NCBI RefSeq assembly: GCF_000518665.1
Contig: NZ_JAEA01000001.1
Location: 248,001 to 312,000, forward strand
Length of the DNA: 64,000 bases
From: Microvirga flocculans ATCC BAA-817
Lineage (GTDB): Bacteria > Pseudomonadota > Alphaproteobacteria > Rhizobiales > Beijerinckiaceae
Direction: 5' to 3'
The notes beneath the pieces were generated by a model that saw only the letters and a program-made list of their open reading frames with translations, ran no database searches and was not told where the DNA came from. Position numbers and translations under genes: made by a program. Within the stretch, counting starts at the first letter, position 1. Each line of letters opens with the position of its first letter. This document shows positions 55,701-63,581 of the stretch, piece after piece.

Positions 55701-55849
55701 ACGGCCCCCGTCGGCATGCCGTCCGAGGTCCGGGAGTTGTATTTCTGGTCCTGGTTCATGGACTGGAAATAGGCCCGGAAGATGAAGGACGAGCCGTCGA
55801 CGAGAAACACATGATCGCCGGCTTGAACGGGACGGGAGGACGAAGACAT
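52793..55849 (-). CDS. polA: DNA polymerase I
   Basis: A 1018-residue repair/replication polymerase with all three activities. Residues 1-290: 5'-3' exonuclease (FLVDGSSFIFRAYFQSMNQD, ALMGDTSDNVPGVPGIGLKT). About 425-620: 3'-5' proofreading exonuclease with its DxE site intact (YVAVDTETSDLDANRADLVG). About 650-1018: polymerase A with motif A IISADYSQIELRILAHIADI, the O-helix RRQAKTINFGIIYGISAFGL and motif C MLLQVHDELVFEVP. The GNAT gene follows directly. The 3' end is one arm of the 25-bp repeat. Confidence 0.98.
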   Translation of the reverse strand: MSSSSRPVQAGDHVFLVDGSSFIFRAYFQSMNQDQKYNSRTSDGMPTGAVRLFVSKLLQFMRDGAAGLKPTHLAIVLDKSEGSFRKELYEDYKGHRPDAPEDLKVQMPIMREAIRAFGLEPVELQRYEADDLIATYTQQAKARGADVLIISSDKDLMQLVGPQVCFYDFESGSKGKPGYRPERNLDEAAVMEKWEGIPPEKIGDVLALMGDTSDNVPGVPGIGLKTAAQLIKEYGDLETLLERAGEIKQPKRRETLVNNAEAARLSKKLVTLDCDAPVPVPLDELRVPEPDPKTLIGFLKAMEFNTITRRVAELYEADPAAIQPDPRLMPGGEAIRWNGNGTGMAAPTGDAVPFFDRKAAGAGEADPFAGLDLPETATLRQPVEGLGTPSQLAGQRATEASSSPIDVHAYETVTSLERLKEWVAQAREQGYVAVDTETSDLDANRADLVGFSLALEPGKACYVPLQHRDESDLFGGGLVKGQIPVTDALDVIRPLLEDASVLKIGQNLKYDWVVFKRHNIEVRPFDDTMLISYVLDAGKGSHGMDELSRRHLGHSPITFSDVAGTGRNKVSFDKVEIAKATAYAAEDADVTLRLWQVLKPRLVAERKATVYETLERPLVDVLARMEMRGILVDQQILSRLSGDFAQILARLEDEIHEMAGEKFALGSPKQIGDILFGKMGLPGAKKTPSGQWATPATLLDELAQAGHELPARILEWRQLAKLKSTYTDTLQEHMHPDTRRVHTSFSLAATTTGRLSSSDPNLQNIPIRTEAGRKIRTAFIAPPGHKIISADYSQIELRILAHIADIPQLQEAFAKGQDIHAATASAMFGVPLEKMTPDLRRQAKTINFGIIYGISAFGLATRLGIGNAEASAFIKQYFERFPGIRTYIEDTKRICREKGYVTTLFGRVCHYPQIKSSNPSERAGVERQAINAPIQGSAADIIRRAMIRMEDALQAERLSARMLLQVHDELVFEVPDDEVDATLPVISHVMTQAPLPAVTLKVPLAVEARAAQNWDEAH
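52795..52819. repeat. 25-bp direct repeat at polA end
   Basis: Identical to 52251-52275; encodes the C-terminal AQNWDEAH of PolA. Beyond it, weaker similarity continues for about 20 bases upstream in coding sense. Confidence 0.95.
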
Positions 55850-56165
55850 CGGGTCTCGGGGGCTTTCTGACGCTGTTCGGAGGGAAGAAATAGCGGGTCC
55901 GGGGGCGGATGGCTATGGCAGGCGTAAATAGGAAGCCCGGCGAGAAGTGCACTCAACCAAAAGTAGCAAAAATCGGTGCGAAGACATCCGATGGTGAGGG
56001 CAACCTTCACTATTTCCCCGAAGCTTAACGATGTGTGATGGCGCACCTTTGAATGGCGATGGTCTGATATAATCTTGCGCGAATCTCATGTGCCGGATAT
56101 GAGCATAACCAAACGGAATTACATATCGAAACCGGCGTCGGCCAATTTTAGCGTGAGGAAAGACC
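55850..56165. other. polA / RTX divergent intergenic region
   Basis: 316 bases, clearly richer in A+T than the surroundings. It holds a perfect extended -10 for the RTX gene (see 56065-56073) and GAGGAAAG just before its ATG. No credible gene; a short minus-strand frame is not conserved-looking. Confidence 0.5.
56065..56073 (+). promoter_or_regulatory. Extended -10 promoter element of the RTX gene
   Basis: TGATATAAT: a perfect TATAAT (56068-56073) with the TGn extension. No good -35 is present at the right distance, which extended -10 promoters tolerate. The leader to the ATG would be about 87 bases. Confidence 0.6.
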
Positions 56166-59100
56166 ATGGCGATCGAGAAATGGGGCAATGCCAGAACTGT
56201 TTCCGTAGGGGTAAAAAGCTCCTATGAGGGCACTGTCACGTCCCTCCCCAATGGCGGCTATGTTGTGGTCTGGGATGCCGACACCATCACTTGCGTCCAG
56301 GTCTATGACGGATTGGGAAACCCCGTCGGCCCCCGGCGGGATATCCCGAGCACGGTCGGCAATCCGAGAAAGGCGCAGGTGACCGCGCTTGACGACGGCA
56401 GCTTCATCGTTGCCTGGAGCGGCGCGAGCTCGGCGATTCAGGCGCAGAAATTTTCGATCACGGGCGTTCCCGATGCAAGCGGCCCGGTGCTGATCGCAGG
56501 CACTGAAAACAGCCATACCAACGATTTCCCGTCAGTCGCATCCTGGGGAACGGATAAGTGGGTCGCAGTCTGGGCTGATTCAGATAATTCTACCGGCAAC
56601 CCTCCGGATAACATTCAGTTCCTGCGACAGGGCGGCACGAAGTTCAGCATTGCGACAGCCGCTGGCGTCACCGATCCGGACGTGGTCGAACTGGCCGATG
56701 GCCGTCATGTAGTCACCTGGGAGGAAAGCGGCCGGATCAAGGTCGCTATCGTCAATGCCAACAATACGGTTCAACCGCTGGCCGACGCGCTGGGCGGCAG
56801 CTCCGCAAATGGACGTGAACCGACGATCTCCGCCTTGTCCACTGGCGGCTTCGTGGTCAGCTGGCGAGATTCGGGCGACCGAAAATTTTCCACGCAGGTT
56901 TATAATTCCAACGGGACACAAGTCGCTGCGGGTTCCATGCTCAAGCAGGGAGAATATGTCCAATACCCGCCGGAGGTCGTCGGCTTGACGAAGGGCGGCT
57001 TCGAAGGGGGATATGCCGTCGTCAGCGTGGATTGGATCGGAAAGGATAATGGCGATATCTACCTGCGGCTAGTTAAAGCTGATGGAACGGTCGTTGGCCC
57101 CAAGCTGATCAACGACGGCACGCTTCAGGCCGGCAGCCAGTGGCTTTCCTCGGTCACGGAGTTGCCCGATGGGCGCATCTCCATCGCCTGGGATAGTGGC
57201 GGAACGATCTACAACCAGATCATCGATGCACGCGAAAAGGCGGTGACCGTCGAAGGGTCGACCTGGGACGATACATATGTCGGGACGAACATCGCCGATC
57301 AGACGGATATCCTGAAAGGCCGAGCCGGCAACGACGCACTCTATGGCGGCACGGGCGACGACGTCCTCAACGGCGGCATCGGTGCGGATCGTCTCGACGG
57401 CGGAGCCAATTTCGATTGGGCTTCTTACGTCAATGCCACGACGGGAGTGCAAGCCAGCTTGGTCGATCCGAAGCAGAATACAGGCGAGGCACAAGGCGAC
57501 AGCTACATTTCGATCGAGGGCATCGAAGGTTCGGACTTCGACGACAGGTTGACCGGCCTCAACAGCGGATCTGCCCTGTCGGGACGATGGGGCAACGATA
57601 CGCTGAATGGCGGTGCGGGTGTTGATACCCTGAATGGCGGTATCGGCAACGATTGGCTCTATGGCGGAGCCGGTGCCGATAATCTCCATGGCGGCGACGG
57701 CGATCCGTCTTCCGCTTCCTATGTCAATGCGCAGGCCTTTGTCGGCGATACCGCATCTTATCAAGGTGCTTCATCAGGCGTGCGGGCCAATCTGGGCAAT
57801 GCTTCGGAGAATAAGGGAGACGCGGCCGGGGACAGCTATGTCAGCATCGAGAACCTGGTCGGGTCCGAGTTTGCCGACGTGCTGACCGGCGACGCCAACG
57901 CAAACTGGATCGCCACCGTCGACGGCGACGATCTGGTGTACGGCCTGGCCGGCAACGACCTGTTCTGGGGCCAGGGCGGCAACGATACGCTTGTGGGTGG
58001 TGCTGGAGCCGATACCCTCGATGGTGGTGCGGGGTTCAACTATGCGTCCTATGCGGATTCCGCAGCCGGCGTTGTCGTTAATGGTCTCAATCCCTCGCTG
58101 AACACAGGTGACGCTGTCGGCGACGTCTTTGTTTCAATTCAAGGACTGATCGGATCCAAATTCAACGACACATTGTCGGGCTTCGATAACAGCATTGCTC
58201 TTTGGGGCGGAGACGGAGCAGACAAACTCACGGGAGGTGAAGGATCGGATACTTTGGATGGCGGATCCGGTGCGGACAGCCTCAATGGTGGCGGAGGAAT
58301 TGACTTTGTCAGCTACCAAAGCTCCGGTACGGGTGTCACGATCGTCTTGCCAAAGAATGGAGACGGTACCGTTGGCGAAGATATCTTCACAAATATCGAA
58401 GGCCTGATCGGCTCAAACTTTAATGATGTTCTCACAGGCAATACAAGTTCCAACGAACTTCGCGGCATGGATGGCAATGACATTCTCGTAGGTGTTGGCA
58501 GTAGTTCTGGCACTAGCGACACCTTAAACGGCGGCAGTGGGATCGACACCGTCGATTACTCCGCCGCCACGACGGCCGTGACGGTCAACCTTGCCACAGG
58601 CAAAGGTTCGGGTAGCAATACCGCGGGTGATGTCTATGTGGGGATCGAGAATGTTATTGGCTCCCAGTTTGGCGACACCTTTGTCGGCAATGGTGCGACC
58701 AATGCATTTTATGGCGGCAAGGGTGACGACATCTATTATGTCAGCGCCGGTGACGTCGTTGTTGAAGGCGCTAGCGAAGGCAACGACACGGTCGTCACGG
58801 ATGCGAACTACGCGCTCGGTGCCAATCTTGAATCGCTGACGGGCACCGGTGGCGGTGCTCTCATCCTCACCGGCAATGCACTGAGCAACACCATCACGGG
58901 CAATGCCGCCGGCAACTGGATCGACGGTGGAGAAGGGGCCGATACGATGATCGGCGGCGCGGGCGATGACTTCTATGTCATCGACAATGCCGGCGATGTG
59001 ATCATCGACACCGAGGGTAACAACAAGGTTCTGTTGAAGACAGCCTACGATCTGTCCAAGCTGCCCTCATCGGTGATCGTCTCAATTGCCGATGGCATCA

Positions 59101-59564
59101 ACATCCCCATTACGGGGACGAACGGCGCCAATGTCCTCAGGGGCAATGCCGCGGCCAATATCATGAAAGGCCAAGGCGGCAACGATACGCTCTATGGCCT
59201 GGCCGGCAACGACAGGCTCTATGGTGGCTCGGGCAAGGACGTGTTCGTGTTTGACACGCGCCTGAACAAGAGCACGAATGTGGATAAGATCTATGACTTC
59301 AAGTCCAGGGACGACAGCTTCTGGCTCGACAATGCGATCTTCACCAAGCTGGGCAAAGGCACGCCCACCAAGCCGGCGAAGATCAAATCGGGCATGTTCT
59401 ACGAGGGCACGAAGGCGCACGACAAAGACGACCGTATTATCTATGATAAAAAGACCGGAAACCTGTACTACGATGCGGACGGAACAGGTAGGTCTGCTCA
59501 AGTGAAGTTCGCCACCCTCTCCAACAAGGAGAAGCTCTACTACCACGATTTTCTGGTGATCTAA
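56166..59564 (+). CDS. RTX repeat protein with N-terminal propeller-like repeats
   Basis: A 1132-residue secreted protein without a recognised enzyme domain. Residues 1-360: repeats of the kind LPNGGYVVVWDAD, LDDGSFIVAWSGA, LADGRHVVTWEES, LSTGGFVVSWRDS and LPDGRISIAWDSG, probably a beta-propeller. About 380-1020: RTX nonapeptides (GNDALYGGTGDDVLNGGIGA) interrupted by five units of about 45 residues (WASYVNATTGVQASL... GDSYISIEGIEGSDFDD). 1020-1132: C-terminal module shared with the RTX nuclease. No signal peptide; type I secretion is expected. A+T content is higher than in neighbours, suggesting a different history. Adhesin or surface-layer roles are possible, not shown. Confidence 0.88.
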   Translation: MAIEKWGNARTVSVGVKSSYEGTVTSLPNGGYVVVWDADTITCVQVYDGLGNPVGPRRDIPSTVGNPRKAQVTALDDGSFIVAWSGASSAIQAQKFSITGVPDASGPVLIAGTENSHTNDFPSVASWGTDKWVAVWADSDNSTGNPPDNIQFLRQGGTKFSIATAAGVTDPDVVELADGRHVVTWEESGRIKVAIVNANNTVQPLADALGGSSANGREPTISALSTGGFVVSWRDSGDRKFSTQVYNSNGTQVAAGSMLKQGEYVQYPPEVVGLTKGGFEGGYAVVSVDWIGKDNGDIYLRLVKADGTVVGPKLINDGTLQAGSQWLSSVTELPDGRISIAWDSGGTIYNQIIDAREKAVTVEGSTWDDTYVGTNIADQTDILKGRAGNDALYGGTGDDVLNGGIGADRLDGGANFDWASYVNATTGVQASLVDPKQNTGEAQGDSYISIEGIEGSDFDDRLTGLNSGSALSGRWGNDTLNGGAGVDTLNGGIGNDWLYGGAGADNLHGGDGDPSSASYVNAQAFVGDTASYQGASSGVRANLGNASENKGDAAGDSYVSIENLVGSEFADVLTGDANANWIATVDGDDLVYGLAGNDLFWGQGGNDTLVGGAGADTLDGGAGFNYASYADSAAGVVVNGLNPSLNTGDAVGDVFVSIQGLIGSKFNDTLSGFDNSIALWGGDGADKLTGGEGSDTLDGGSGADSLNGGGGIDFVSYQSSGTGVTIVLPKNGDGTVGEDIFTNIEGLIGSNFNDVLTGNTSSNELRGMDGNDILVGVGSSSGTSDTLNGGSGIDTVDYSAATTAVTVNLATGKGSGSNTAGDVYVGIENVIGSQFGDTFVGNGATNAFYGGKGDDIYYVSAGDVVVEGASEGNDTVVTDANYALGANLESLTGTGGGALILTGNALSNTITGNAAGNWIDGGEGADTMIGGAGDDFYVIDNAGDVIIDTEGNNKVLLKTAYDLSKLPSSVIVSIADGINIPITGTNGANVLRGNAAANIMKGQGGNDTLYGLAGNDRLYGGSGKDVFVFDTRLNKSTNVDKIYDFKSRDDSFWLDNAIFTKLGKGTPTKPAKIKSGMFYEGTKAHDKDDRIIYDKKTGNLYYDADGTGRSAQVKFATLSNKEKLYYHDFLVI

Positions 59565-59588
59565 GTCGTACGTCCAACAGACATCAAA

Positions 59589-59627
59589 GTGCCGCCCGGC
59601 GAAAGCCGTGGCGGCACGTTTCGTTTC
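59589..59627 (+). terminator. Terminator of the second RTX gene
   Basis: GTGCCGCC (59589-59596) and GGCGGCAC (59610-59617) around an inner foldable CGGCGAAAGCCG, then GTTTCGTTTC. It differs in only two bases from the terminator of the RTX nuclease gene (46661-46689, opposite strand). Confidence 0.82.
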
Positions 59628-59634
59628 GGGACTT

Positions 59635-60843
59635 TCAAGCGGCCTTCAACCGCGCGAGGTCGAGGTCGAGTTCGCGCAGGGACTGCATCACCACGCCTTC
59701 GGTCAGGAGATCCATGGAGGATTCCACCACATGGATGGTGGCGAGCGCGCGCAGCTCCGGGATCGTCTGGGATTCGAGTGCCGCCTCGAAGGAGGGGCGC
59801 AGGAGGTCCATGGCGCGGGTGCCGGGGCCGCAGATCACGATATGGTCGGGCTCCAGCGTCTGGATCAGGATGCCGACCGCATCGCCCAAAACTTCGCCCG
59901 CCGCATGGAAGAGGTTGAGGAGGGCGGCATCGCCCGCGCGGGCCTGCTCCACGATGGCGCCCATGGCCTCCTCGCCCGGCAGCAGCAGGGTCGGGGCCGG
60001 GCGATGGTCGATAAGCTGCGCATCCCGGTGCAGGGCGTAATCCGCCAGATAGGCCTCGATGCAGCCGCGCCCGCCGCAGCGGCATTGCGGCCCGCTCCGG
60101 CGCAGGCGCACATGACCGAACTCGCTGCCGCCGAACCGGGCGCCGCGATAGAGCTCGCCCTGGATGAGAAAGCCGAGGCCCACGCCGTCGCCGATCATGA
60201 GGCAGGCTGTGCGCCCGGAGCGGAGGTCGGCGTTGCGCTGCGTGATGGCGAAGGCCATGGCGCTGGCGTCGTTCTCCATGAGCACCGGCTTGCCCAGGCG
60301 CTGGCCCAGTCCCGATGCCAGGGGCAGGTCGCGCGCGCCGAGCACGGGGCTCCAGGCCACGATCCCGTCCCGCGTATCCACATAGCCCTGGCAGGCGAGG
60401 CCGATGGCCTTCACGTCCGATGCGCCGTTCTCCTGGGCGAAGGCGGCGATCGTTTCCGCCAGCACGTCCATCAGCTCCTCGGCGCCGAGATTGCGCAGGC
60501 GGCGCTCTACATGCAGGCTCGCCCGGTTGCGGCCTGCGCTGTCCACGAGCCTGAGCTCGATCCGGTTGAAGCCGGTCCAGACGCCGATGACGGAGCCCAA
60601 GGTCCCGGCGAAGAAGAGGCGCGTCTTGGGGCGGCCGCGGATCAGCCCGGCGGCCTGGTCTCCGGCCTCCTCGGTCGCCAGGATGCCTTCATCGAGCAGG
60701 CTTGCCGTGAGATCCGAGACGCTCGCCGGGCTCATGCCGAGGTGCTGGCCGATCTCCACCCGGGCCATGGGGCCTTCGCGGCGCAGGGCCTCGAGCAGGC
60801 GCCGCCGGGCCGTTTCGCGGGGGGAGAGGGGGGGTATGGTCAT
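59635..60843 (-). CDS. ROK-family transcriptional regulator (xylose repressor type)
   Basis: A 402-residue regulator: an N-terminal winged helix (REGPMARVEIGQHLGMSPAS then VSDLTASLLDEGILA) and a ROK sugar-kinase-like domain (SVIGVWTGFNRIELRLVD, MENDASAMAFAITQR, ACLMIGDGVGLGFLIQGELY). The zinc motif is CRCGGRGCIEAYLADYAL. The layout is that of XylR/NagC-type repressors. The ATG at 60843 is chosen because GGAG (minus strand) is 3-6 bases upstream of it; a GTG at 60852 would include that site. Divergent from xylF, so it is the likely repressor of the xylose transporter genes. Confidence 0.9.
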   Translation of the reverse strand: MTIPPLSPRETARRRLLEALRREGPMARVEIGQHLGMSPASVSDLTASLLDEGILATEEAGDQAAGLIRGRPKTRLFFAGTLGSVIGVWTGFNRIELRLVDSAGRNRASLHVERRLRNLGAEELMDVLAETIAAFAQENGASDVKAIGLACQGYVDTRDGIVAWSPVLGARDLPLASGLGQRLGKPVLMENDASAMAFAITQRNADLRSGRTACLMIGDGVGLGFLIQGELYRGARFGGSEFGHVRLRRSGPQCRCGGRGCIEAYLADYALHRDAQLIDHRPAPTLLLPGEEAMGAIVEQARAGDAALLNLFHAAGEVLGDAVGILIQTLEPDHIVICGPGTRAMDLLRPSFEAALESQTIPELRALATIHVVESSMDLLTEGVVMQSLRELDLDLARLKAA

Positions 60844-60852
60844 GGGCTCCAC

Positions 60853-60873
60853 TTTATTCGGCTCATGAATAAA
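60853..60873. promoter_or_regulatory. Operator-like inverted repeat next to the ROK regulator start
   Basis: TTTATTC-N7-GAATAAA, perfect 7-bp arms (60853-60859; 60867-60873), 9 bases from the regulator ATG. It fits an autorepression site for the ROK protein. Confidence 0.65.
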
Positions 60874-60948
60874 ACAATTCCAAGGGAGGGAGATATCAGA
60901 CCAAAATATGAGATGGGAGGCGCTTGATGCGCGACGAAAGTGGAATAA

Positions 60949-60969
60949 TTATTTCTGCGCTCGAAAAAT
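60949..60969. promoter_or_regulatory. Second operator-like site in front of xylF
   Basis: TTATTTC-N7-GAAAAAT (60949-60955; 60963-60969): an imperfect relative of the site at 60853 with the same 7-base spacer, 103 bases before the xylF ATG. Probably the site that controls xylF; inference. Confidence 0.5.
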
Positions 60970-61071
60970 AACACATGGCAGGTTGAGCCTCGTCCGTCGA
61001 TCCGTCCTGGAGCCGACACTCTGCCATGAGAACGGCGCCTTTCCAGAGAGGCGCCGACCAGGAGGAAACCG

Positions 61072-62118
61072 ATGTTTTCGAAGAAACACGCTTTGATTTC
61101 TCTTGCCGCTCTCGCCCTGTCCGCGGGAGCCGCCTTCGCCCAGGGCAAGGGGCCGGTGATCGGCGTCAGCTGGTCCAACTTCCAGGAAGAGCGCTGGAAG
61201 ACCGACGAGGCCGCCATCAAGGCCGCCATCGAAAAGGCCGGCGGCACCTATGTCTCGGCCGATGCCCAGTCCTCGCCCGCCAAGCAGCTGACCGATATCG
61301 AGAGCCTCATCGCCCGCGGCGCGAAGGCGCTGATCGTGCTGGCGCAGGATGCGGATGCCGTGCGCCCGGCCGTCGAGAAGGCCGTGGCCGAGGGCATCGC
61401 GGTCGTGGGCTATGATCGCCTCATCGAGATCCCGCAGGCCTTCTACCTCACCTTCGACAATGTGGAGGTCGGGCGCCTGCAGGCCCGCGAGGTGCTCAAG
61501 GTGAAGCCCGAGGGCAATTACGCCTTCATCAAGGGCTCGGGCTCCGATCCGAACGCCAATTTCCTGTTCCAGGGCTCCATGGAGGTCCTCAAGCCCGCCA
61601 TGGATTCCGGCAAGATCAAGAACGTGGGCGAGGCCTACACGGATGGCTGGCTCCCTGCAAACGCGCAGCGGAACATGGAGCAGTTCCTCACCAAGAACAA
61701 CAACAAGATCGACGCAGTGATCGCCGCCAATGACGGCACCGCGGGCGGCGCCATCGCCGCTCTCGCGGCGCAGGGCCTTGCCGGTTCCGTGCCGGTCTCC
61801 GGCCAGGATGCCGACAAGGCGGCCCTGAACCGCGTGGCGCTCGGCACGCAGACCGTGACGGTCTTCAAGGATGCGCGGGAACTCGGCCGCAACGCGGCGG
61901 AGATCGCCATGCAGCTCGCCTCCGGCAAGAAGCTCGGCGAGATCCAGGGCGCGAAGAGCTGGAACCTCGGACCGAAGAAGCAGAACATGACGGCGCTCTT
62001 CCTTACCCCCGTGGCGATCACGAAGGACAATCTCGACGTGGTCATCAATGCGGGCTGGGCCTCCAAGGAGGTGGTCTGCCAGGGTGTGAAGGCGGGCACG
62101 GTGAAAGCCTGCAACTGA
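61072..62118 (+). CDS. xylF: D-xylose ABC transporter substrate-binding protein
   Basis: A 348-residue periplasmic binding protein. The signal peptide is [20 protein letters not shown] ending AFA-QG. The mature part matches Xyl[81 protein letters not shown] and [20 protein letters not shown]. It binds sugar, probably xylose, and hands it to XylH. AGGAGGAAACC gives a strong ribosome binding site. The permease follows after 151 bases containing an inverted repeat. Confidence 0.95.
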   Translation: MFSKKHALISLAALALSAGAAFAQGKGPVIGVSWSNFQEERWKTDEAAIKAAIEKAGGTYVSADAQSSPAKQLTDIESLIARGAKALIVLAQDADAVRPAVEKAVAEGIAVVGYDRLIEIPQAFYLTFDNVEVGRLQAREVLKVKPEGNYAFIKGSGSDPNANFLFQGSMEVLKPAMDSGKIKNVGEAYTDGWLPANAQRNMEQFLTKNNNKIDAVIAANDGTAGGAIAALAAQGLAGSVPVSGQDADKAALNRVALGTQTVTVFKDARELGRNAAEIAMQLASGKKLGEIQGAKSWNLGPKKQNMTALFLTPVAITKDNLDVVINAGWASKEVVCQGVKAGTVKACN

Positions 62119-62136
62119 TCGGAGCTTGCTCCTTGC

Positions 62137-62226
62137 CATCCCCGGCGAGCCTTTGAGCGAGGCGAGGGGATCCATCGCGCCGAACGCGTGAATGGATCCC
62201 CTTTCCCTCCGCTCCGGCCGGGGATG
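62137..62226. repeat. Nested inverted repeat between xylF and xylH
   Basis: Outer arms CATCCCCGGC (62137-62146) and GCCGGGGATG (62217-62226); inner perfect arms AGGGGATCCAT (62165-62175) and ATGGATCCCCT (62192-62202) with a 16-base loop. It looks like another dispersed palindromic element. Placed here it may protect the xylF mRNA end. Confidence 0.85.
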
Positions 62227-62269
62227 ACGGTCTTTCAAAACTCTTCACTCGTCCTTTGAGCGTCACGCC

Positions 62270-63568
62270 ATGAACGCACCTGTTGCCACAACCGCGCCGC
62301 CGCCGATCACCACGTCCGGTTCGCTTCTGTCGAAGCTCGAGATCGACGTGCGCATGCTCGGCATGCTCGCAGCGCTCGCCGCGATCTGGATCGGCTTCGA
62401 TCTTCTGTCCGGCGGCGTCTTCCTCACCCCGCGCAATCTCTGGAATCTGTCGGTCCAGACGGCATCCGTGGCGATCATGGCGACGGGCATGGTGCTCGTC
62501 ATCGTCACGCGCAACATCGACCTGTCCGTCGGCGCGATCCTCGGCGTCACCGGCATGATCATCGGCGTCGCGCAGGTGCAATGGCTGCCGGCCTATCTCG
62601 GGCTCGAGCATCCGCTCACCGCGCCGCTCGTCGTGCTGCTCGCCATGGCGGTCGGCGGATCGATCGGCCTGTTCCAGGGCTGGCTCATCGCCTATCTCGG
62701 CATCCCGTCCTTCATCGTCACGCTGGGTGGCCTCCTGGTCTGGCGCGGCGCCGCCTGGTGGGTGACGACCGGCCAGACCGTCGCGCCCATGGATACGCGT
62801 TTCAAGGCTCTCGGCGGCGGCGTGGAAGGCGCGCTCGGCGCCACGGTCACATGGGTCATCGCCGCTCTCGCCTGCGGCCTCGTCGTCGTAGCGCTCGGCG
62901 TTGCGCGCCGCAGGCGCATGCGCTTCGGCTTTCCCGTGCGACCCGGCTGGGCGGATGCGGTCATCGCTACATTCGCCTGCGGTGCCGTCCTTGCGGCGGC
63001 GGCCATCGCCAATGCCTACCCGCTGCCCGCGGGCACGGCCCGCCGCTGGGCCGAGGCCAACGGCATCGCCTGGCCCGATGGCGGCCTGTTCATTCCCCAT
63101 GGGGTCGCGCTGCCTGTTCTGATCGCCGTTCTGGCTGGCCTTACGATGACCTTCATCGCCACGCGCCGCCGCTTCGGCCGCTACGTCTTCGCCATCGGCG
63201 GCAACCCGGAGGCGGCGGAGCTGTCGGGCATCAACACCCGCTGGACGCTCATGAAGGTGTTCGGCCTCATGGGGCTGCTCTGCGGCATCTCCGCCTGCAT
63301 CTCGACGGCGCGCCTCAATGCGGCGACGAATGCCGCGGGCACCCTCGACGAGCTTTACGTCATCGCCTCCGCGGTCATCGGCGGCACGTCGCTCGCGGGG
63401 GGCATCGGCACCATCGCGGGCGCGATGCTGGGCGCGCTCGTCATGCAGTCGCTGCAATCGGGCATGGTGCTGCTCGGTGTCGACACGCCGCTGCAGAACA
63501 TCGTCGTCGGCGCCGTGCTCGTCCTCGCCGTGTGGGTCGACGGCCTCTATCGCCGCCGCATCAAGTAA
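62270..63568 (+). CDS. xylH: Xylose-type ABC transporter permease
   Basis: A 432-residue membrane subunit of the CUT2 (ribose/xylose) family. It has about ten or more hydrophobic segments; marks are [60 protein letters not shown] and [21 protein letters not shown] longer loop in the middle (residues about 170-275) with extra helices is typical of XylH compared with RbsC. xylG starts 13 bases later, so they are co-transcribed. Confidence 0.94.
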   Translation: MNAPVATTAPPPITTSGSLLSKLEIDVRMLGMLAALAAIWIGFDLLSGGVFLTPRNLWNLSVQTASVAIMATGMVLVIVTRNIDLSVGAILGVTGMIIGVAQVQWLPAYLGLEHPLTAPLVVLLAMAVGGSIGLFQGWLIAYLGIPSFIVTLGGLLVWRGAAWWVTTGQTVAPMDTRFKALGGGVEGALGATVTWVIAALACGLVVVALGVARRRRMRFGFPVRPGWADAVIATFACGAVLAAAAIANAYPLPAGTARRWAEANGIAWPDGGLFIPHGVALPVLIAVLAGLTMTFIATRRRFGRYVFAIGGNPEAAELSGINTRWTLMKVFGLMGLLCGISACISTARLNAATNAAGTLDELYVIASAVIGGTSLAGGIGTIAGAMLGALVMQSLQSGMVLLGVDTPLQNIVVGAVLVLAVWVDGLYRRRIK

Positions 63569-63581
63569 GGACAAGCGCATC

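Noticed and set aside
52745..55870. A plus-strand open frame of more than 1000 codons opposite polA
   Set aside because: Caused by high GC on the strand opposite a long gene; its composition is low-complexity (H, R, A, G, D) and the minus strand encodes an unmistakable DNA polymerase I.
57300..59200. CRISPR-like or satellite repeat signal
   Set aside because: The periodicity comes from coding GGxGxD nonapeptides in the RTX protein; spacing and sequence vary as in protein repeats.
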